Origin: Sphingobacteriaceae bacterium
GTDB taxonomy: Bacteria; Bacteroidota; Bacteroidia; UBA7662
Assembly (NCBI GenBank): GCA_030682795.1
Contig: JAUXNJ010000040.1
Coordinates: forward strand, 1 to 64,000
Direction: 5' to 3'
DNA: 64,000 nt
This document shows, piece by piece, positions 15,369-22,786 of this stretch (position 1 is the stretch's first letter; every line of letters starts with the position of its first letter). The translations under genes were made by a program, and so were the position numbers. The notes beneath the pieces were generated by a model. It ran no database searches. It saw only the letters and a program-made list of their open reading frames with translations, and was not told where the DNA came from.

Positions 15369-16220
15369 TCAGTCTTTCCATTTTTTAGCCATTTCGGTTA
15401 ATTGGTTCTCGGTTGAATATTTATGCAAGTCTTGTCTTTTTGCGTATTTGTAGCCGTGAAGAATGATTTGACTGTCAATATCCATTCCGTAGCCATTATC
15501 GTATTTTGCTGATGGCACAAACATAAATTTTTCGTCTGTCGGCTGATATTTAAAAAAGTCACGCATATGTTTGTCGTCAGTATATTTTATTGTATGCCAG
15601 TAAGCCATCTGCATTACTAATCCTTCTTGAACTTTTCCGTCTTTTCTTTTTTCTATGAAGTTGTCCGCAGCAACAGCTTTGAACATTTTGTCAAGATTTT
15701 TACGATAAGGGCTGGCATAAATATAAAATGTAAATGCTCCATTAGGTTCTTCAACAATTGAAAGAATTATGTTTCTGTCTTTGTCCACAGAATTGTCGAA
15801 GTTCCAAGACTTGATATACTTGAAGAACTTTTTGCCGTATTCAATGTCTTTGTATACAAAACCTACTACGTTTACATTCTTTTTGTGGTCTGGTTGAGAA
15901 ACGGTCATAACGTTATACCATTGACTGTAGTCAATTTCAAAGTCAGGAAATGGTTGAACAACAAATGTTGTGTATTTAACGATTGCCCTGTCAAAAATGA
16001 ACGATAAAAGAAAAAGTCCGAGCCCAATCGAAACACTTACGACATAGTCGTCAAGTGCCAAAAAAATTGTAATAAAACTTATGATGGCAATTGACCTTAC
16101 AATCCATTTTAAGGGTTTTTCAAATTTCTCGTGAACATAAAGTCTTGGTAACTTTCCGTCTTTTCGGATGTCAATCAATGTCCTTATGTCAACTTTAAAG
16201 TTTCCTACTTTTATTTTCAC
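15369..16220 (-). CDS. uncharacterised membrane protein
   Basis: 283 aa. Two adjacent hydrophobic helices at about 38-82 (WIVRSIAIISFITIFLAL, VVSVSIGLGLFLLSFIF) follow a basic N-terminus. The long C-terminal part is soluble and mixed alpha/beta (DFEIDYSQWYNVMTVSQ, ERKNIILSIVEEP-like ILSIVEEPNGAFTFYIYASP, KYQPTDEKFMFVPSAKYDNG). I recognise no domain. It is the single gene of cassette 15337-16249, with the conserved subterminal GTCGTC motif (16223-16229) directly before its start. Confidence 0.7.
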   Translation of the reverse strand: MKIKVGNFKVDIRTLIDIRKDGKLPRLYVHEKFEKPLKWIVRSIAIISFITIFLALDDYVVSVSIGLGLFLLSFIFDRAIVKYTTFVVQPFPDFEIDYSQWYNVMTVSQPDHKKNVNVVGFVYKDIEYGKKFFKYIKSWNFDNSVDKDRNIILSIVEEPNGAFTFYIYASPYRKNLDKMFKAVAADNFIEKRKDGKVQEGLVMQMAYWHTIKYTDDKHMRDFFKYQPTDEKFMFVPSAKYDNGYGMDIDSQIILHGYKYAKRQDLHKYSTENQLTEMAKKWKD

Positions 16221-16242
16221 GGTGTCGTCTGTTTAGCCTTGC

Positions 16243-16374
16243 TGGTAACGTTTTCGGGCTTGGCGAAGGTGGCGATTTTCACCACAAATGTTGATGCGGA
16301 GAACCAAACTTTGATTAACCACAAATGTGTCTGCGGAGAACTGAACCGCCACTTTTGCCAAACCCGTGTTATGC
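16243..16374. repeat. attC-like repeat 9
   Basis: It runs from TGGTAAC to GTTATGC. Left arm CGGGCTTGGCGAAGGTGGCG; right arm reverse complement CGGGTTTGGCAAAAGTGGCG (mismatches at 5, 11, 14). The inner text shares ACCACAAATGTT with repeat 4. Confidence 0.92.
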
Positions 16375-16396
16375 GTTCGGCTTTCTTGTCTGCCCG

Positions 16397-18151
16397 TCAT
16401 ACCACCATATTTTTAAGCTGTGTTTTTAATAGTTCCTTTCGTTTAATTACAAAGTTCTTGAAGTCCACAATGTCAAGGCTTTCATTCGGAATTAGTTGAT
16501 TTACTTTGTCAATATTATTTGTTGTAACCCAGTCTTTTAGTGGTGATGCAAGTTTGGATTGATTTAAAGTTCCATTAAGCAATTGTAGATTTCCAATTCC
16601 GTTCCAGTTTGTTGGGTCTTTGTAAAAGTTAAAATCATCTTCTGTTTGGAAGTCTGCTTTTTTAATTCCGTTAAAATAACTTGCAGGATGCAAATGGTCT
16701 TTGTGGTAGTCTTGATTACCAAAGTTTAGATGCGAATAAATTAATGATAGAATTGCAAAACAGTCTGGTGCATCTTTTTGGGTTGTAAGTAAACCCTCAA
16801 TTAGTTCATCGTCAAAAGAAAGATTTTTAGCTGGATTGGCTTTAAACTCATCTTTAATTCTGTCTAATGGAAATGTAGGTTGTTTTGTAGTGTCTGCTAA
16901 CTCTGCTTTTATTGCCTTACGTAAACCACCTAAAACAGTATCAGATTGACTGCCAAATACACCTTTAAGTAAAGAAGCACAAAGCCATTTTCTAATTAAT
17001 TGTTTGTCGTCTTTGTGTTTGATTGGACTATTAATGTCGTTTTCAATTCCACGATGATAAATGTAATAGATGATTGGAATTACAGCGTTTTTAGCTCTTA
17101 GGTTTTGGTTGTTGAAACCAAGATTTGCAAGTAAAGTGAATGCTTCCGTTATGCTCTTTTTTATTCTGTCCCAGTTTTTTTCAAATATGATAACATTGCT
17201 TTGGTCAAAGTTTTTTACTTGAAATTTGATGTTATCATTGAATAATACAAGGCAAGTTTTTAAAACAAAATCTTTGTTGATTAGAAAGCCAGGGTTTCCA
17301 ATTTCAAAAACCTTATTTACAACGTCTGGTATTTCTTTTCTTGCATCGGATTTCCAATGTGCAGTTGTTATTGACATTAGTAAATCAGAAAAACTTAATG
17401 GTTCACCACCGCTATTGGTTCTTATGAAAATATCTAATACAGTATCAATTTCCTGTGTTTTTTCAAGATAATAATTTATCAAAGGCTCTTTGAAAATTAC
17501 CTCAAACAATTTTCTGATTGTCTGTTTTGTAAAATCCTTGTTTAGCCAGCCTTTGCTATCTATGTAATTGTCTATTTCGTCTTTGGTCTTAAATGTTAGA
17601 ATGTCATTGATTTTATACCAAATTGAATATAGGTCTTCGGATTTTTTTTCAAACTCTTGCTTTGTTAGAAACTGAAAGTCATAAATCATTTGTCTTTCGT
17701 TTTCATCAGGTAATGCTTGTGATAAATTCAAATAAAGGTGTCGTGTTGGTAAATTTTCTTCATTATTATACCACCATTTTCTTGGCAATTTATAAGCGTA
17801 AGAACCTTTTAAACCAATGTATAAACTCGTTAGTCTTTGTTGTCCGTCAATTACAGCTAAAAAATCTTTGTAGCCTTTGGTGTCAATATCTGGATTGTCC
17901 TCTTTGAAAAACTGTCTGTATTCAGTTAGGAACTGATAAAACTTAAATTCATTTTTTACTTTATCTTCCTTGACTTCCCAAAACATAAATGAGTTTATGG
18001 GGTATCCTCTCATTATACTGTCAAAAAGAATTTCAATTTGGTCGCTACTCCAAACAAACTTTCTTTGAATGGCAGGTAATAAATAGGTTCTGTCAACAAT
18101 TTTATCAATTGCTTCCTTTATTGTTATTGGGTTTACAAATCCGCTGGACAT
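16397..18151 (-). CDS. DUF262/DUF1524-type protein (GmrSD-like, putative defence nuclease)
   Basis: 584 aa from the ATG at 18151 (MSSGFVNPITIKEAIDKIVD); the longer frame runs through the upstream terminator hairpin. The N-terminal DUF262 domain has LLPAIQRKFVWSSDQIEILF, MRGYPINSFMFWEV and the ParB-like catalytic text FLAVIDGQQRLTSLYIGLKG. The C-terminus has NQDYHKDHLHPASYF and NGIGNLQLLNGTLNQSK, an HNH-like DUF1524 signature. Both halves of the GmrS/GmrD type IV restriction logic are in one chain. Some relatives nick modified phage DNA. It shares cassette 16368-18585 with the repeat protein at 18200-18502. Confidence 0.88.
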   Translation of the reverse strand: MSSGFVNPITIKEAIDKIVDRTYLLPAIQRKFVWSSDQIEILFDSIMRGYPINSFMFWEVKEDKVKNEFKFYQFLTEYRQFFKEDNPDIDTKGYKDFLAVIDGQQRLTSLYIGLKGSYAYKLPRKWWYNNEENLPTRHLYLNLSQALPDENERQMIYDFQFLTKQEFEKKSEDLYSIWYKINDILTFKTKDEIDNYIDSKGWLNKDFTKQTIRKLFEVIFKEPLINYYLEKTQEIDTVLDIFIRTNSGGEPLSFSDLLMSITTAHWKSDARKEIPDVVNKVFEIGNPGFLINKDFVLKTCLVLFNDNIKFQVKNFDQSNVIIFEKNWDRIKKSITEAFTLLANLGFNNQNLRAKNAVIPIIYYIYHRGIENDINSPIKHKDDKQLIRKWLCASLLKGVFGSQSDTVLGGLRKAIKAELADTTKQPTFPLDRIKDEFKANPAKNLSFDDELIEGLLTTQKDAPDCFAILSLIYSHLNFGNQDYHKDHLHPASYFNGIKKADFQTEDDFNFYKDPTNWNGIGNLQLLNGTLNQSKLASPLKDWVTTNNIDKVNQLIPNESLDIVDFKNFVIKRKELLKTQLKNMVV

Positions 18152-18173
18152 AATTTTTTTTTGAGATTTAAAA

Positions 18174-18196
18174 AATGTGGGGCGAAGCCCCACATT
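18174..18196 (-). terminator. rho-independent terminator after the repeat-protein gene
   Basis: AATGTGGGGC / GAA / GCCCCACATT is a perfect 10 bp stem, followed on the minus strand by TTTTTT. It sits between the stop of the small repeat protein (18200) and the DUF262 start (18151), so the two genes of this cassette are probably separate transcription units. Confidence 0.8.
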
Positions 18197-18199
18197 CAT

Positions 18200-18502
18200 T
18201 TAGATTGTTCTTATGAGTGTGCCACTTTCTTTTCTTACTTCAGTCTTACCTTTTGATGTTGTTACAAGAATGTCGCTACCGCTAAATTTTGCGTTAGTTG
18301 CATCTCCGTTACCAATTGACCTTATCAAAGTCCCGCTTTCTTTGCGTAACTCAACTTTACCCTTTATTGTTGTCACCAAAATAAGTGAGCCGTCATTGTT
18401 GATGTCTGCATTAACTGCATCACCGTTCCCAATTGTCCTGATTAGAGAACCGCTGTCTTTACGAAGTTCTACTTTGCCGTTGTTGATTTTTAGAATGTTC
18501 AT
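18200..18502 (-). CDS. small protein built of three near-identical repeats
   Basis: 100 aa consisting of three copies of a unit of about 37 residues of the type GKVELRKESGTLIRSIGNGD, followed by a variable stretch and ILVTT. The last copy is cut short after IRTI. Each unit would give about four short beta strands, as in a propeller blade, but three units are too few for a closed monomeric propeller, so assembly into a multimer is likely (inference). No signal peptide. It has its own terminator. It is upstream of DUF262 in the same cassette; a regulatory link is possible but not shown. Confidence 0.7.
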   Translation of the reverse strand: MNILKINNGKVELRKDSGSLIRTIGNGDAVNADINNDGSLILVTTIKGKVELRKESGTLIRSIGNGDATNAKFSGSDILVTTSKGKTEVRKESGTLIRTI

Positions 18503-18578
18503 TTTGTTTGTTTTTTACGTTATTTAGTTTTGTCCCCGGTCAGGTCGGTAAACTGTCACCCTGCGTTTTTAAGCTGAC

Positions 18579-18710
18579 GCATAACGTTTCGCAGCTACCC
18601 GAAGGGCGGGACTTTTACCACAAAACTTGATTTGAAAAACGAATGTTTCATTAACCACTAAACTGTCTTTGGAGCACGAAACCCCGCCTTTTGGGTAGGT
18701 GCTGTTAGTG
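18579..18710. repeat. attC-like repeat 10
   Basis: It runs from GCATAAC to GTTAGTG. Left arm GCAGCTACCCGAAGGGCGGG; right arm reverse complement GCACCTACCCAAAAGGCGGG (mismatches at 4, 11, 14). Confidence 0.92.
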
Positions 18711-18722
18711 GCTGCCCTTATT

Positions 18723-19196
18723 TTAGTCAAAGTTATAAACATAAGTCTCAATTTCGTTTTCTAAAAGTGATTTGTTTATCAAAGGTTCAATTTTGTCCCA
18801 AGTTCCACCGGCAAGTCCGCAACCAATTCTTGGCATATGTACTGTGGCTTTTTTGTCAATGGCGAATTGTCCCACTTTTTCAAGACCTAACAAAATTGCT
18901 TCATATCTAATTGGCGCGTTACCATTTTCGTCTTTATTGATTTTATGTTGTCCTATTAAATTTGCAACCCAGAGTTTTTCTTCAACTTGCACAAATTGAA
19001 CTTGTCCAAGGCTAAAATTGTCATTTGATTTAAACCATTGTCTATATTGATGTTCAGGTTCTTTCCAACGTTTAGAAATTGCCATTACAAAACCCTTGCC
19101 CCAACCACCAATGTCATTGCAAACGTGAACAATGATTCTGTTTCCATTTGTCTGCGGATTTGTAGCGTCACCAGTTATGTAATTCACTTTTGCCAT
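18723..19196 (-). CDS. macro-domain protein
   Basis: 157 aa forming a single macro domain: VNYITGDATNPQTNGNRIIVHVCND (ADP-ribose binding loop 1), GGWGKGFVMAISKRW, and MPRIGCGLAGGTWDKIEPLI (loop 2). These domains bind ADP-ribose, and some remove it from proteins or from DNA as DarG-type antitoxins do. It overlaps the upstream 89 aa gene by 13 bp, so both are translated together. The stop lies 12 bp from repeat 10. Alone in a cassette with one partner, it could be an antitoxin or a phage-defence or anti-defence factor; this is inference. Confidence 0.9.
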   Translation of the reverse strand: MAKVNYITGDATNPQTNGNRIIVHVCNDIGGWGKGFVMAISKRWKEPEHQYRQWFKSNDNFSLGQVQFVQVEEKLWVANLIGQHKINKDENGNAPIRYEAILLGLEKVGQFAIDKKATVHMPRIGCGLAGGTWDKIEPLINKSLLENEIETYVYNFD

Positions 19197-19453
19197 TGAT
19201 GTTCAAAGTCAGTTTTATTTATTGCAAAGTTTTCAAAATCGGAAAGGACAAGAGGTTGGTCGGCAAGAAATCCAAATTCATCTTTGATAAATTGTTCGCC
19301 ATATTTTAATGTTTTTCCATTTTCATAAACTTCAATTTGTCGAAGTACTTCTCCGTTCTGATTTGTTTCAAAGTAATAGTCACAAGTTCCCCAAACTTCG
19401 GATTGTTCTGTCCGAGGTTCGTCAAAATGTCGTTTATAATACCGTGTCGTCAT
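19184..19453 (-). CDS. small uncharacterised partner of the macro-domain protein (DUF6881-like)
   Basis: 89 aa, acidic, no membrane segment. The pattern EVWGTCDYYFETNQNGEVLRQIEVYENGKTLKYG followed by FAINKTDFEHQW resembles the DUF6881 layout (two-strand EVR..E.F.DG...Y, then a C-terminal EFE..W), but the match is only by eye. Its ATG lies within the conserved subterminal text of the cassette (ATGACGACACGG on the minus strand), 11 nt after the cassette end. It overlaps the macro-domain gene by 13 bp. Confidence 0.65.
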   Translation of the reverse strand: MTTRYYKRHFDEPRTEQSEVWGTCDYYFETNQNGEVLRQIEVYENGKTLKYGEQFIKDEFGFLADQPLVLSDFENFAINKTDFEHQWQK

Positions 19454-19461
19454 AGGGTTGC

Positions 19462-19593
19462 CACTAACGTTTTGCAGCTACCCGAAGGTGGCGATTTCGA
19501 AGCACTTCACTGTCAACTAAGCACAAACTTTGATAGAAGCACAAAGCTTGATTTAACCACTGAACCGCCACTTTTGGGTAGGTGCTGTTATGC
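19462..19593. repeat. attC-like repeat 11
   Basis: It runs from CACTAAC to GTTATGC. The stem arms are identical to those of repeat 7 (GCAGCTACCCGAAGGTGGCG and partner), and the loop is almost identical too; the cassette-specific ends differ. This shows that stem/loop and ends evolve independently. Confidence 0.92.
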
Positions 19594-19890
19594 CTTCGTT
19601 GTTTTTCTTGCGTCACGTTTCTTTAGTTTATAAATTGAAATTTTCAGTCCTAATATAGCTCCAATTGTTGCTGTAAAAATGAAATTAAATTTTGTCGGAA
19701 ATGGGTGATAACCATCGCTTGAAGTCAATTCGTAAAATATGTCAAACACTTTGTTAGTGTCGTGAGTATGGTAGTAACAAGGATCAGGAATTAGAATTTT
19801 GTCGAGAATTAGGAAGTTGAACACAAATGTCAAAACTATACCGCCTAATGCAGAAAGAATAACAATTGCTATTTGTTTTGCTGTCATCAT
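19588..19890 (-). CDS. small membrane protein, unknown function
   Basis: 100 aa with two predicted membrane helices (about 7-29, IVILSALGGIVLTFVFNFLIL, given here in part, and 70-87, FIFTATIGAILGLKISIY) and a short periplasmic or extracytoplasmic loop with CYYHTHDTN. The basic tail KLKKRDARKTTKA reads to the very edge of repeat 11, with the stop lying in GTTATG. It overlaps the upstream 194 aa gene by 4 bp; both are in cassette 19587-20509. No family is recognised. Confidence 0.6.
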   Translation of the reverse strand: MMTAKQIAIVILSALGGIVLTFVFNFLILDKILIPDPCYYHTHDTNKVFDIFYELTSSDGYHPFPTKFNFIFTATIGAILGLKISIYKLKKRDARKTTKA

Positions 19891-20471
19891 TGTTTTGCCC
19901 CATTTGAATACATCACTAATTCGGCAACTCTTAAAGCTGTCATTGAGTAACCTACTTTCTTTTCCATACTTTTCTTCAATGTGTTAAATTCCTGTTGCTT
20001 GGTCAAATAGTCGCAAAAAGCTAAGTAGTCCAAATATGTGTTACAGTTACCAATTCTATTGTCATAAGGTTCTTTATTTGTCAAGTAGCGATAAACTCTA
20101 CTGTCCCAAATAGCAAAATTGTCGGGGTTGATAAAATGTAAAAGTTTAGTTGTGCCAACTAACGAGTTATTTAGAAGTCCTTTCAATAAAACTAAATTAT
20201 CTATTGTCGGCTTGCTACCAGTTTTAGCCTTATTCAAAATGTCAAGAGTTTCGTCAAAATTGTCTGAACGGAAGTCGAAAATTGTAGGCATCCATCCATA
20301 AGTAAAGTTTATTCCGATTGTTAAGTTGTGTCGAGTAATTGTCTTTAGGTCGTTGAAGTATTTTAAAAATTCGGGATAAGATAAATAGTCCGATTTTCTT
20401 TGAATTTCAAAGTTGTAACCGTCTTTAAAGAACTTGTCAAGTGGAATATTTTGTTTAAAAGTGTCTATCAT
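19887..20471 (-). CDS. uncharacterised cytoplasmic protein
   Basis: 194 aa, mostly helical, no signal peptide. The segment LVGTTKLLHFINPDNFAIWDSRVYRYL is reminiscent of helix-hairpin-helix proteins in which a conserved Asp follows a KLLHF..P..FAIWD text, but I cannot assign it to a DNA-glycosylase family. It is coupled to the small membrane protein by a 4 bp overlap. The conserved GTCGTC cassette subterminal motif lies 16 bp upstream of its start. Confidence 0.65.
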   Translation of the reverse strand: MIDTFKQNIPLDKFFKDGYNFEIQRKSDYLSYPEFLKYFNDLKTITRHNLTIGINFTYGWMPTIFDFRSDNFDETLDILNKAKTGSKPTIDNLVLLKGLLNNSLVGTTKLLHFINPDNFAIWDSRVYRYLTNKEPYDNRIGNCNTYLDYLAFCDYLTKQQEFNTLKKSMEKKVGYSMTALRVAELVMYSNGAKQ

Positions 20472-20502
20472 TTTTCTGTTTACGGTGTCGTCCTACAATG
20501 AG

Positions 20503-20634
20503 GCATAACGGTTTGCCGCTTTGCGAAGGCGGGGATTTTCAGCACTAAACTTCATTAGAAGCACAAAGCTTGAATTTAACACTTCACTGTCATAGAAGCA
20601 CGAAACCCCCGCTTTTGCAAAACGGCTGTTAGCA
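20503..20634. repeat. attC-like repeat 12
   Basis: It runs from GCATAAC to GTTAGCA. Left arm GCCGCTTTGCGAAGGCGGGG; right arm reverse complement GCCGTTTTGCAAAAGCGGGG (mismatches at 5, 11, 14). Confidence 0.92.
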
Positions 20635-20646
20635 AACGTTTTATAC

Positions 20647-21120
20647 TTACAATGCTTTAAGTATTTCGCAAAATGTTGAATTGTCATAACCGTCAGGCTT
20701 ATCTAATTCCATATCTTCTAATCGTTTAATCAAGTTTCTTTTCAGAGAGAAGCTAAAAGGTCTTTGAATTCTCTGAAGTTGATTATTTGTCTTCTTGTAT
20801 ATAAAAGTATTACCCTTACAATCACATAATTCAACATTGTCAATACAGACTAAGTATAAGTCTTTTGTTTCTTTAAGAATTTTAAACGCTCTTATCCTTG
20901 ATTTTTGACTTTTTCTAGTTATAAAAAATTTGTCATCTTTAAAGTCAACAATTAGATATGGTGCGTTGTCAACTGACAATTCCAAGCCCTCCTTCTCTAA
21001 CATATCTTTTATTGTCTCTATTTTATCGTGAGGTATCATTAAATTGTACCAAACAGGGTCAATTTGTGCAGAAGCAGAAATCCCTTTAATCAATCCGATT
21101 AATAATAAAATTACTTTCAT
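20647..21120 (-). CDS. secreted or periplasmic protein, unknown
   Basis: 157 aa from the second Met (MKVILLLIGLIKGISASAQ), giving a clean signal peptide ending SAQ. The mature part is about 138 residues: LIVDFKDDKFFITRKSQKSR, DLYLVCIDNVELCDCKGNTF, and a helical C-terminus. Three cysteines (CIDNVELCDC) may be oxidised in the periplasm. No family is recognised. It is the only gene of cassette 20628-21161. Confidence 0.6.
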   Translation of the reverse strand: MKVILLLIGLIKGISASAQIDPVWYNLMIPHDKIETIKDMLEKEGLELSVDNAPYLIVDFKDDKFFITRKSQKSRIRAFKILKETKDLYLVCIDNVELCDCKGNTFIYKKTNNQLQRIQRPFSFSLKRNLIKRLEDMELDKPDGYDNSTFCEILKAL

Positions 21121-21154
21121 TTTCATATTTACTGTCTTTAAATGTTTAAATGTT

Positions 21155-21286
21155 TGCTAACGTTTTGGCGCTTGGCGCAGTGGCGGATTTCGGAGCACAA
21201 AACTGTCAATACACCACAAAAGATGATGCGAGGTAGAATGTTCAATTAACCACGTCACCCGCCATTGAGCCAAACGCCTGTTACCA
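21155..21286. repeat. attC-like repeat 13
   Basis: It runs from TGCTAAC to GTTACCA. The stem arms are the same as in repeat 8 (GGCGCTTGGCGCAGTGGCGG and partner). Internal text differs from repeat 8 at about two positions by eye, although the two lie 5.9 kb apart. Confidence 0.92.
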
Positions 21287-21305
21287 GTAGTGCTTCCTTC
21301 TGTCG

Positions 21306-21977
21306 TCATACAAATTTCGCTTCTCTTGTTAATTTACTTTTGTCTAAGTATAAGTCGTTACTGAACCAGTCAGTCAATACTTTTTCAATTTCGTTTTTAT
21401 TAAATGTCTTTGGGTTTCGTCTTGATTTTATATAATTTTCATTTTTCATTTTTTCGGCAACTTGTCCGACCGTTTGCAAGTCAAGTTCGTTACCAATTTT
21501 ATTTGCTAGCCAAAGTCCAGGGTTAGAAAACACAATTCCTATAAGTCCGATTTGCCAATTAAAGAAAAGTCCAACGAGAGAGGCGAGAAGTAAAATTGCA
21601 AGTGTCCCCGTCACCCAATGTGGTGGTCGCAAAATATTTAGTTTAAAACCTAAATGCCTTTCCAATTTCTTTGTTATTGAACGTCTGCGTTGTCTTGGTA
21701 AAAGGTCGGCAAGTGGAAAGTCGGTCGAGATTGTTTTATTGTCGATTTGAAGTGTCGATGAAATTGCGTCTCTTAGTTTGTAAAATGCTTGTTGGCTTGT
21801 GCAGTCGTCTGAATTGTCGAGCTGTATTTTGTTTGAGATGTGGTCGCAAAGTTGTCCAAAGGTCGTGATATGAACTAACTCGTCACCAACAAACTTGATG
21901 TCAAACGAAGTCTCAACTTTTACGAGTAAGTCTTCGATGTCTTCTGGGTCGATATTTTTAAGTTCGTAGTCTGTCAT
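21306..21977 (-). CDS. membrane-anchored protein with acyl-carrier-protein-like N-terminus
   Basis: 223 aa from the ATG at 21977 (MTDYELKNIDPEDIEDLLVK); the longer frame reads into repeat 14 and is rejected. Residues 1-75 resemble an acyl carrier protein fold (EDLLVKVETSFDIKF...ITTFGQLCDHI), but the DSL serine that carries phosphopantetheine is not seen. After a basic stretch (LLPRQRRRSITKKLERHLG), two hydrophobic helices follow (GTLAILLLASLVGLFF, IGLIGIVFSNPGLWLA). The C-terminus contains a helical domain (EIEKVLTDWFSNDL). Function unknown. It is the only gene of cassette 21280-21992. Confidence 0.65.
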   Translation of the reverse strand: MTDYELKNIDPEDIEDLLVKVETSFDIKFVGDELVHITTFGQLCDHISNKIQLDNSDDCTSQQAFYKLRDAISSTLQIDNKTISTDFPLADLLPRQRRRSITKKLERHLGFKLNILRPPHWVTGTLAILLLASLVGLFFNWQIGLIGIVFSNPGLWLANKIGNELDLQTVGQVAEKMKNENYIKSRRNPKTFNKNEIEKVLTDWFSNDLYLDKSKLTREAKFV

Positions 21978-21985
21978 AGCATTAC

Positions 21986-22117
21986 TGGTAACGGTTTGGC
22001 GCTTGGCGCAGTGGCGGATTTCGGAGCACAAAACTGTCAAAACACCACAAATGTTGATGCGAGGTAGAATGTTCAATTAACCACGTCACCCGCCATTGAG
22101 CCAAACGCCTGTTACCG
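21986..22117. repeat. attC-like repeat 14
   Basis: It runs from TGGTAAC to GTTACCG. The stem is the same type as repeats 8 and 13. The GTTACCGCC at its right end is matched by GGCGGTAAC at 22851-22859, but no repeat stem follows there: the far end of this cassette has lost its repeat. Confidence 0.9.
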
Positions 22118-22132
22118 CCTAGTGCTTCTTCC

Positions 22133-22786
22133 TTAGAATCCAATTCCTATTCCCATTTTTAGTCCCACAAGTGCTAAGTCAAAAACATTGCCTTTTGTGT
22201 CAAATTCTGCTAAATCAATATTAGCAAATGGACCAATTGTAAATTTGACATTATTGAAAGTTCTTGAATAATGGGGAGAAAACATCATCGAAAGTCTTGA
22301 ATTGGCTTTCGGAAATTCGGAGTTACCAATACTGTTAAAGTTTTGTCTGGTAAGCACCCAATAGGTAAATAAAATCTCTAAATCTAAATGGTCAAGGAAA
22401 TTATTTTTTTCCTTTAACGAACCTGTGAATCCACTTGAGATTAATAAATAGTTCTCGTTTGCAACAAAATTCTCTTTTATGCCTTGGTTGTCTATCCATC
22501 CGTTGTAACCGATTGTCGTGCTGCCAAAACCAATATTTGCAAGAATTGAACCTTTTTTATTATTCAAAACTTGTCTTTGATACATTGTCCCATAGTAGAA
22601 GCCGCTTCCAAAAATGTAATCTTTGTCTGATTTGAAATTTGCTTCATTCACAAATAGTCCAAAGTCAAACTTGAAATAGTTTTTCTTGGTATGGTCATTG
22701 TTTTCTTGGTAACTCTCTTGACCAAATGCCATAAATGACGATAGTAACAAAGTCATTGTCATCAGTTGAAATTTATTTTTTTTCAT
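22133..22786 (-). CDS. secreted outer-membrane beta-barrel-like protein, unknown
   Basis: 217 aa from the ATG at 22786 (MKKNKFQLMTMTLLLSSFMAFGQ), with a signal peptide ending FGQ. The mature part shows barrel-like alternating strands (NYFKFDFGLFVNE, SGFYYGTMYQRQ, SILANIGFGSTTIGYNG, LEILFTYWVLTRQ, LVGLKMGIGIGF) and ends in an aromatic Phe, typical of outer-membrane barrels. It is the only gene in the cassette starting at 22111. Family not recognised. Confidence 0.65.
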   Translation of the reverse strand: MKKNKFQLMTMTLLLSSFMAFGQESYQENNDHTKKNYFKFDFGLFVNEANFKSDKDYIFGSGFYYGTMYQRQVLNNKKGSILANIGFGSTTIGYNGWIDNQGIKENFVANENYLLISSGFTGSLKEKNNFLDHLDLEILFTYWVLTRQNFNSIGNSEFPKANSRLSMMFSPHYSRTFNNVKFTIGPFANIDLAEFDTKGNVFDLALVGLKMGIGIGF

